Assembly: GCA_016584305.1 (NCBI GenBank)
Contig: JACEEZ010015195.1
Span: 225,001-289,000 of the forward strand
Reading direction: 5' to 3'
DNA from: Chionoecetes opilio
Lineage: Eukaryota > Arthropoda > Malacostraca > Decapoda > Majidae
DNA: 64,000 nt
The notes under the pieces are model-generated. The model did no database searches. It was not told the DNA's origin and saw only the letters and a program-made list of their open reading frames with translations. Numbering within the stretch: position 1 is the first letter of the stretch; the number at the start of each line of letters is the position of its first letter. The position numbers were made by a program, and so were the translations under genes. Of the stretch, positions 26,015 to 64,000 are shown in pieces.

Positions 26015-27065
26015 GAGAGGAGCGTGACAGGGTGTGCAGAGGGTTGGGGAGGAGCTTGACAGGGTGTGCAGAGGGTTGGGGAGGAGCGTGACAGGGTGTG
26101 CAGAGGGTTGGGGAGGAGCGTGACAGGGTGTGCAGAGGGTTGGGGAGGAGCGTGACAGGGTGTGCAGAGGGTTGGGGAGGAGCGTGACAGGGTGTGCAGA
26201 GGGTTGGGGAGGAGCGTGACAGGGTGTGCAGAGGGTTGGGGAGGAGCGTGACAGGGTGTGCAGAGGGTTGGGGAGGAGCGGACAGGGTGTCGAGGGTGGG
26301 AGGACGTGACAGGTGTGCAGGTTGGGAGAGCTGAGGTGTGCAGAGGTTGGGGAGACGTGACAGGTCGAGGTTGGGAGAGCGTGACAGGTGTGCAGAGGGT
26401 TGGGGAGGAGCTTGACAGGGTGTGCAGGGTTGGGAGGAGCGTGACATGGTGGCAGAGTAGGGGAGAGCTTGACAGGTGTGCAGAGGTGGATGGAGCGTGA
26501 CCAGGTGTGCAGAGTGGGGAGGAGCGTGACAGGTGTGCAGAGGTTGGGTAGGAGCTGACAGGTGTGAGAGGGTTGGAAGGAGCGTGAAGGTGTGCAGAGG
26601 TTGCGGAGGAGCGGAACAGGTTTTCGCAGAGGTGGAGAGGAGTGTGACATGGTTGCAGAGGTTGGAGGAGCGTGACAGGGGTGCAGAGGGTTTGGGGAGC
26701 TTGACCAGGGTGCAGAAGGGTTGGGGAGGAGGTGACAGGTTTGCAGAGGGTTGGTGAGGAGCGTGACAGGTGTCAGAGGGTGGGAGGAGCTTGACAGGTG
26801 TGCAGAGGGTTGGGAGGAGCGGAACAGGGTGGCAGAGGGTTGGGAGGATCTGACAGGTGTTGTGCAGAGGGTGGGTGAGCTTTACAGGGTGTGCAAGGGT
26901 TGGGAGGACGTGACAGGTGTGCAGAGGTTTGGGAGGAGCTGGACAGGAGTTGTGCAGAGGGTTGGGGAAGGAGCGTGACAGGGTGTGCAGAGGTTGGGGA
27001 GGAGCGTGACAGGGGTGCAGAGGGTTGGGAGGGGCGTGACAGGGTGTGAAAGGTGGAGGAGCATG
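26015..27065. repeat. GC-rich 32-bp satellite, about 33 units
   Basis: Unit gagcgtgacagggtgtgcag + agggttggggag. Nine nearly perfect units (26030-26280) are followed by units carrying many single-base losses. Confidence 0.95.
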
Positions 27066-27130
27066 GATCGAGGATAATTGAGTTAATCCTAGTGCATTAA
27101 TGAAATTGGAAATCTTAGTTCGGTAGGTAT

Positions 27131-27890
27131 TTTACGACGGCAAAATCCTGCCCCTGCTGCTGGCTGACTCAATTGGATGCCAGGAGAAGATGAATACTAC
27201 TTCTTCTCCAATGTACAGCTGTATTTTATCATGAGTCACCATAGTACAGCGGTAAACAGAGCATCATTTAAGCATGAGATCTAAGATAGAATGGATATAT
27301 GCCAGGAGAAGGGAAATAACATTCTCAAGAGGGTATTATCATAGAACCCTAGTATCAGTAAACACAGGCATCATTAACCATGAGACCTAAGATAGAAGGA
27401 TATAGCCAGAGAAGGGAATACTACATTCTTCTCAATGTCAGGTGTATTATCATAGGTAACCCTAGTATCAGGTAAACACAGGCATCATTTAAGCATGAGA
27501 CCTAGGATAGAATGGATATATGCAGGAGAAGGGAATACTACACTCTTCTCAATGCAGCTGTATTTATCATAGTTAACCATAGTATCAGGTAAACAGAGGC
27601 ATCATTTTAAACATGAGACCTTAAGATAGAATGGATATATGCCAGAAGGGAATACTACACTTCTTCTCAATGTCAGGTGTATTTTATCATAGTTCACCAT
27701 AGTATCAGGTAAACACAGGCATCATTTTAAGCATGAGACCTTAAGATAGAATGGATATATGCCAGGAGAAGGGAATACTACACTTCTTCTTAATGTCAGC
27801 TGTATTTTATCATAGTTAACCATAGTATCAGGTAAACACAGGCATCATTTTAAGCATGAGACCTTAGGATAGCATGGAATTTTTGCCTCA
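27131..27890 (+). mobile_element. TIR element with 123-bp minisatellite, full copy
   Basis: Starts tttacgacggcaaaatcc, has about six 123-bp units, and ends ggaatttttgcctca|ttaa. The first units are eroded. Confidence 0.75.
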
Positions 27891-28169
27891 TTAAAATCTA
27901 GACTATAGTGGTATCATAACTGAACTGTTGGGTGGGACATAGTTGACAACACGTAAGATTCACTGTTCCTCAAGACACCCGTGAAAGGTCCCACGCGTCC
28001 TCCAAGGTACAGATTTTTAGTGTATGAAGGTCTGGTTGGGAGGGCATGGCGACAGGCACTGACAGGAGCCACACGTTGGGACTCAATTCAATAGAGATTC
28101 CAGTAATACTTTCTAGGTTTGCTTTACCCTGTGTTGTGCTGGGCTGGGGGGGTGGCGGGAGGGCGGGAG

Positions 28170-28650
28170 AAACAGACCCTCAGACAGACAGACAGACAGG
28201 CAGAGAAAGAGAAAAAGACAGAGACAGACAGACAGGCAGACAGACAGACAGACAGGCAGAGCAAGAGAGAAAGACAGAGACAGACAGATTGACAGGCAGA
28301 GACAGAGAGAAAGACAGACAGGCAGACAGAAAGACAGGCAGAGAGACAGACAGAGAGACAGAGAGAAAGACAGAGACAGACAGGCAGGCAGAGAAAGAGA
28401 AAGACAGAGAGACAGACAGGCAGACAGACAGATAGACAGACTGACAGGCAGAGAGAGACAGAGAGAAAGAGAGACAGACAGACAGAGAAAGAGAGACACA
28501 CAGGCAGACAGAGAAAGAGAGACAGACAGAGGAAAACACCGACAGAGAAAGAGCCAGACAGAGAAAGAGCCAGACAGAGAAAGACACAGACAGAAAGAGC
28601 CAGACAGACAGACAGACAGGCAGGCAGAAAGATAATAACAGGCAGAAACA
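28170..28650. repeat. GACA/GAGA microsatellite
   Basis: Imperfect (cagacaga)n, (gagaaaga)n and gaaagagccagacag repeats. Long Ser/Cys/Leu reading frames on the minus strand are simple-repeat translations. Confidence 0.95.
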
Positions 28651-28859
28651 GACCCTATCGTCTCCCCTCCTAACACGCGCACCCCCCGGCCTCTCTACAT
28701 AACTATGATACATGGATACACAGCAATGATTTCCTTAGGGAGGGACCACTCGCAGGGTTATCAAGGGCAGTAACACCACCAGCCTTCACTGCAGGGCAAC
28801 ATATTTCAGTGTATTTTTAATTAGGGTTATATTCAAGCCACTGCGATGCCCTTACCTTA

Positions 28860-29116
28860 CCGTAGATAACACTATAGTCGCCAGTCACTCGCCACTGCAC
28901 TAATGTCGCCAGGCACAATATATTACGAATTTTAGCCTCACTACAGACTTGTATGTGCCACTGAAGACATGTAGTGTGATGTACGTAATATAAACTACTG
29001 TGCATGCGTCTTCAGTGGCACATGGAAGTCTGTAGTGATGCTGAAATTCGTAATATATTGTAGCTGACGACATTAGTGCAGTGGCGAGTGACTGGCGACT
29101 ATAGTGTTATCTACGG
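28860..29116. mobile_element. Palindromic TA-MITE
   Basis: ccgtagataacactatagtc ... gactatagtgttatctacgg, flanked by TA on both sides; 257 bp, near-perfect foldback. Confidence 0.9.
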
Positions 29117-29309
29117 TAGTAATATTTTTTTTTTTTTTTACGTAACAAAGAACTGGCCAAGGGCAAAAATAAGAGGAAGTAAGAGAAAGCGAGTTTAGTT
29201 GGCAGTCCTTATCAAGAAGACAGTCAGAGAATATAACAAGGGGGTGTAGGGTAATATAGCTTGGTTAAGGGCTGATCTGCAGTGACGGCTGGCGGCTGCG
29301 AGAGGACCC

Positions 29310-29629
29310 CAGTGCATTTATAAGCCAATCTTACTGGGCGCCATTCTTTGGATAGCCAGAAAGGTGAAGGCCTACCTGTTAAAATATAGTTTTTTGGATG
29401 CATCAACTTCACCCTTTTGTATGTTGTGTATAAATAAAGATCCTATGCAGTAATAAGAGTGCACTTCTGGATCTAACACACACAGATAAGATGAACCATT
29501 GTATCCAGGAAGGTGTTTATGAACCAATATCTTGTCGCCCAGTAGCTGAAAAGTGTTCTTACTGGGCGACAGTTTTCCATCACTGGGAGACATTTTGGTC
29601 GCCCAGTTACCATGTTATAAAATGCACTG
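29310..29629. mobile_element. hAT-type MITE (cagtgcattt family)
   Basis: Ends cagtgcatttataagcc and catgttataaaatgcactg, with inner actgggcg / cgcccagt motifs. Same family as 32287, 49805 and 52969, where 8-bp target duplications support hAT. A 73-residue frame is shared by copies but is part of the palindromic body. Confidence 0.75.
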
Positions 29630-29759
29630 GGCAAGACAGACATCAACAGCCTCTTTAGATATTACAAGTGTGTTCATGGCAGCTCAAACACTCATTTCAG
29701 GCGAGGCAGATAAGCTAAGATACTTTGATCCTATCTAGACACTTTGCAAGTACCAAATA

Positions 29760-29971
29760 CAGTAAAACCTCTCATATTGGACTAATTGGGCCAAGGAGTG
29801 GTCCGAGTAATGGGGGATAATATGGGGGATTGGAAGAAATAATATGAAAAAAAAAAAAAAAAAAAAAAAAAATAGGTTATTTTGCTAGGAAATTTGCCCT
29901 TTAAAAAAAAGAAAACCAAAAAAAAAAAAAAAAAAAAAATATAAATATAGCTAGGAATTTACGCCCCTAAG

Positions 29972-30011
<40 letters not shown>

Positions 30012-30118
30012 AGGTGTATATAATGCTAGGAAATTTCGACCCCTAAAAAAAAAAAAAAAAAAAAGGAGTGAAATAAAGTCAGCGATAATGAGGGTCCGAA
30101 TACTTGAGCTCACTGTAC
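29760..30118. mobile_element. Pogo-like element with poly-A tracts
   Basis: Begins cagtaaaacctctcatattg and ends gggtccgaatacttgagctc + actg. Four long A tracts (29849-30063) lie inside. It splits a tRNA-like SINE whose two halves are at 29735-29758 and 30119-30215. Confidence 0.5.
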
Positions 30119-30419
30119 AAGGTTAATGACTATAACAAAAGGCCACCACGCCAGGACGAACTGGGTTGAATAGAGGCAAGCAATTATTATGCCAACTGAG
30201 CCACACAACATGACACACAAGCACTACGTATACGAATGTTTCATGAGAGTAAAAGACTCATTTATATAGGAATCGATACACAATGTCCTATGGAATGTAT
30301 AGCTAGTGATGTAGTGTTGATATTACAACAGATTAGCTAAAAAACCATAATACGACAACACACAACACCAGCAAGACAGTACACGCCACTCCACAAACAG
30401 AAGACAACAGATAAGAGAC

Positions 30420-30730
30420 AAACGACAGAGACACAGACAGACACAGACCTTGAGACACACACAGACAACGACAACAGACAGAGACAGAAGGCAGAAGAGA
30501 GACAAACAGACAGAGAGACAGATAGAAAGAGACATAAGGACACAGACAGACCTTGAGACATACATACAGAGAAACAGACATACAGACAGACAGAGAGACA
30601 GACAGGCAGACAGAGAGACAAACAGACAGAGAGACAGATAGAAAGAGACATAAGGACACAGACATACATACAGACAGAGAAACAGACATACAGACAGAGA
30701 AACAGACACACAGACACACACACCAGTCCT
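30420..30730. repeat. ACAGAC/GAGA microsatellite
   Basis: Imperfect cagacagagagacagatag repeats including a duplicated gaaagagacataaggacaca. No gene. Confidence 0.9.
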
Positions 30731-30969
30731 GTTCTGCATCACGCACAAGACATTATCACCAGCCATAATGATAACAGTCAATATTTCCTGACACGAATCT
30801 TTTTATAAATCTGCTATTGACTAAACTTCAGAAGATGACAACAATAAATATATAGATTATTAAACCATTCATATATTAAGTCTCTATGTATACTGTTTTG
30901 TTCAATGAGGTGAAGAATGCGCCCCCTTGCTGCTTACTGCCTGGTATTTGATGCCAGGAGAAGGGAAGA

Positions 30970-31413
30970 CAGGTTGAAGTTCCCAGACTCGGCAACCTCG
31001 GGACCAGCGCCGAGCCGAGTAATGGAATTTTCCGACTTTTAGAACGTAGATATATTAAGGGGAAAAAACCCATGAAAATCACATGAAAAAAATTCCTGGA
31101 CGTTTGGGAGCCATAATACCCATAACAGACCTGTAGAAGTACACAAAATAACAGTGTACACAACTCTACAGTCACAACACCACTGAACAATAACAACAAA
31201 CAAATCGGCGGGAGAAACCAAGCGGCCTAGTGTGGTGGCACCCAGCGGCCTAGTGTGGTGGCACCCAGGGGCCCATAGTGTGGTGGCACCCAGCTGGCGG
31301 ACCCGGCACTACGCGCCGGGTTGGATTCTGCGCGTGTTTTGGTAAATCCGTAGTTTGAAAGCCGACTTGCTGGTTTGCGGTCTTGGGATGCCGAGTTTGG
31401 GAACTTCAACCTG
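30970..31413. mobile_element. TIR transposon inserted in a minisatellite unit
   Basis: Inverted ends caggttgaagttccca and tgggaacttcaacctg (about 25 bp with one mismatch, continuing to ctcggca). Inside, ctagtgtggtggcacccag occurs two to three times. The host reads gggaa|tactacgc, giving a possible TA duplication. Confidence 0.7.
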
Positions 31414-31505
31414 TACTACGCTTCTTCCTAATTTCAGTTGCATTTTATCATAGTTAACCATAGTATCAGGTAAACATAGGGATAATTATAAGCACGAGAC
31501 CTTAA

Positions 31506-31708
31506 CCCCTTGAGACCCAGAGCGTAATTTCCATTGTAATTTGGGTACCATTAGACAATTTTGAGTGACTATATACAATATTTTATAGCTATGACCTGTT
31601 TAGTATCCTTATCCACTAACTCATTTGGTATATTTAGTCACTTATCGTCATTTTATGGCTAACGACAGACCATTTTATATAGCCAAGGAAAGATCTGGGC
31701 GTGAAGGG
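31506..31708 (+). mobile_element. TTAA-MITE with paralogous empty site
   Basis: Inserted in gagacc-TTAA; the right flank is TTAG followed by gata, as in uninterrupted units (gagaccttaggata). This shows a 4-bp TTAA-type target duplication, as in piggyBac-like elements. Confidence 0.8.
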
Positions 31709-31878
31709 TTAGGATAACATGGAATTTTTGCCTCGTTACAATAAATAGATTCTAGTGTCTCTACTAATACTAGGCACCCATAACCTTGTATTTAAGTACA
31801 ATCACTGCAGTGGATGGCAGCCTGACTCCTCACTGGAATGTTTACGGTCGTCTGCATAAAAGTAATATATATGTACTA

Positions 31879-32134
31879 CCGTAGATAACACTAGAGTCGC
31901 CAGTCACTCGCCACTGCACTGATGTCCCCAGGCACAATGTATTACGAATTTTAGCATCACTACAGCCTTGTATGTGCCACTGAAGACATGTAGTGTGATG
32001 TACATAATATAAACTACTGTGTATCATATTCAGTGGCACATAAAAGTCTGTAGTGAGGCTATGATTCGTAATATATTGTGCCTGGTGACATTAGTGCAGT
32101 GGCGAGTGACTGGCGACTATAGTGTTATCTACGG
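31879..32134. mobile_element. Palindromic TA-MITE
   Basis: ccgtagataacac ... gtgttatctacgg, flanked by TA; somewhat diverged in the centre. Confidence 0.85.
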
Positions 32135-32286
32135 TACAGGAACTAAGATTCAATTCAATACTGGAGGAGAGATCCATCAATAAAATGTACTATGTGAATA
32201 ACTAGGCAGTGTCAATATCAACCTGTTATATCCATCACCAAGAGATTATGTATACAGAACACCTCAGCCTATGAAACAACACAGCT

Positions 32287-32607
32287 CAGTGCATTTTTTA
32301 AGCAAGTCTTACTGGGCGCCATTCTTTGGATAGCCAGAAAGGTCAAGGCCTACCTGTTAAAATATAGTTTTTTGGACACATCAACTTCACCCTTTTGTAT
32401 GTTGTGTATAAATAAAGATCCTATGCAGTAATAAGAGTGCACTTCTGGATCTAACACACACAGATAAGATGAACCATTGTATCCAGGAAGGTGTTTATGA
32501 ACAAATATCTTGTCGCCCAGTAGCTGAAAATTGTTCTTACTGGGCGACAGTTTTCCATCACTGGGAGACATTTTGGTCGCCCAGTTAGCATGTTAAAAAA
32601 TGCACTG
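32287..32607. mobile_element. hAT-type MITE (cagtgcattt family)
   Basis: Ends cagtgcattttttaag and ttaaaaaatgcactg are well matched. No clear target duplication is visible at this copy. Confidence 0.8.
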
Positions 32608-32749
32608 TCAGTTTGCACGGCACTCATCCATCCAGCACTCTTCAGTCACTCCACTCTTGCACCTCTGAGAGCCCTTCCTCCCTCCAACAACTGACATATT
32701 GCACTCTGGTTAAGCCTCTAGCAACTTACATCTTGCATTGCATTGTTTA

Positions 32750-32951
32750 CCCCTTGAGACCCAGAACGTAATTTCCATTGTTACTTGGCTACCATTAGAC
32801 GATTTTAGTGACTATAAGCAATATTTTATACCTATGACCTGTTTAGTATCCTTGTCCACTAACTCATTTGGTTTATTTTGTCACTTTTCGTAATTTATGG
32901 CTAACAACAGATGATTTTATATAGCAAAGGAAAGATCTGGGCGTGAAGGGG
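32750..32951 (+). mobile_element. TTAA-MITE
   Basis: ccccttgagacccagaacgt ... gatctgggcgtgaagggg, followed by TTAA. It probably lies just beyond or within the HID1 3' UTR. Confidence 0.8.
32872..32877 (-). terminator. Candidate HID1 polyadenylation signal AATAAA
   Basis: An AATAAA hexamer on the HID1 strand, about 500 nt after the stop. It falls inside a TTAA-MITE, where most sister copies read tatatttagtcac instead of tttattttgtcac. I saw no closer hexamer. It is a candidate only. Confidence 0.2.
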
Positions 32952-33119
32952 TTAAGTCCGACCCTTAACCCTACAGCCACTGGGCACAGCTGGCCTGGGA
33001 GGTGTGCGGGCGAGATGCATGCACCAAGGGAGACTCCTGTGCCGCAGCCAATCCCCCTTGAGGGAGTGACAGGGAACAGGCAGCAGCATAGACTAGACTT
33101 TACTTGATCATCCTCTTGT

Positions 33120-33263
33120 TCAATGCTCTCACACACACACACACAGACACACACACACACGCACACAGACACACACACACACACACACTGCTTTCTCCAA
33201 ACATGGTTCTCAGGATTCATAATTCCTGTACACAGTTAAGCTGCACTCTTGACGGGTGATGAG

Positions 33264-33341
<78 letters not shown>

Positions 33342-33365
33342 CACACACACACACACACACACCTG
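33120..33365. repeat. CA microsatellites next to the HID1 stop codon
   Basis: CA tracts at 33128-33190 and 33265-33360, the second ending 10 bp from the stop codon. On the mRNA they would read as TG/UG repeats at the start of the 3' UTR. Confidence 0.95.
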
Positions 33366-33374
33366 GTTGGAGCC

Positions 33375-63914
<30,540 letters not shown>

Positions 63915-64000
63915 CACTAATCACTGGCACTCACTGGCACACCCGTGGCACTAAGGTAAACACACGGGAGATAGAACAGTGGCTTGTGTACGTGTGAGGC
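63915..64000 (-). promoter_or_regulatory. Visible part of HID1 5' leader or proximal upstream region
   Basis: These 86 bp precede the start codon. I see no clear TATA box or initiator; the transcription start is probably here or beyond the window edge. Confidence 0.3.

Larger units (their letters stand above)
30902..31738 (+). mobile_element. 123-bp-minisatellite TIR element with two nested insertions
   Basis: The host ends are aatgaggtgaagaatgcgcc and ggaatttttgcctcg. It is interrupted by a cag-ended TIR element (30970-31413) and by a TTAA-MITE (31506-31708). Removing both restores the normal unit order. Confidence 0.75.

Noticed and set aside
25832..26650. 272-codon His/Pro/Leu frame
   Set aside because: Translation of a 32-bp satellite, frame-shifting through the unit; no domain.
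29372..29593. 73-residue frame (MSPSDGKLSPSK...) found in several places
   Set aside because: Shared by copies of a short hAT-type MITE and partly palindromic; no sign of selection or a known domain.

Overview
This window is eukaryotic and comes from an arthropod, most likely a decapod crustacean. It is packed with microsatellites and minisatellites, foldback MITEs, LINE tails and tRNA-derived SINEs, and it holds one widely spaced, intron-rich gene. The decapod assignment is inference from this repeat style and from CCTAA/CCTTA (TTAGG-type) repeats; no species can be named.

The only protein-coding gene I can support is HID1 (high-temperature-induced dauer formation protein 1 homologue) on the minus strand. 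All 16 coding exons can be placed. The ATG is at 63914 and the TGA ends at 33375. The coding length is 2496 nt (831 codons plus stop) over 30.5 kb, and every exon phase joins in frame. Fourteen introns are GT-AG and intron 9 is GC-AG. HID1 is known as an N-myristoylated peripheral Golgi protein needed for dense-core vesicle biogenesis. Only 86 bp upstream of the ATG are visible.

Layout: 1-6.7 kb holds microsatellites, foldback elements and a LINE fragment. 6.7-12.7 kb is a 42-bp satellite, 13.3-18.0 kb a 32-bp satellite, 20.6-23.3 kb a 26/15-bp satellite and 26.0-27.1 kb another 32-bp satellite. 23.3-33.3 kb is a mosaic of nested transposon remnants (TA-, TTAA- and 8-bp-TSD MITEs, pogo-like elements, LINE 3' ends). 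33.4-63.9 kb is HID1, its introns filled with the same families and with minisatellites.

The most unusual signal is that several intronic minisatellites of HID1 are built from the gene's own splice junctions. The 5' splice sites of exons 2, 11, 14 and 15 and the 3' splice site of exon 5 are tandemly amplified into the neighbouring intron (9, about 20, 5, 8 and 15 extra copies), and the exon 4 donor is duplicated once. In two arrays the repeat unit is a hybrid of a LINE 3' tail and the splice site. Several long satellites also show dense single-base indels, which suggests poorly polished long-read sequence there.
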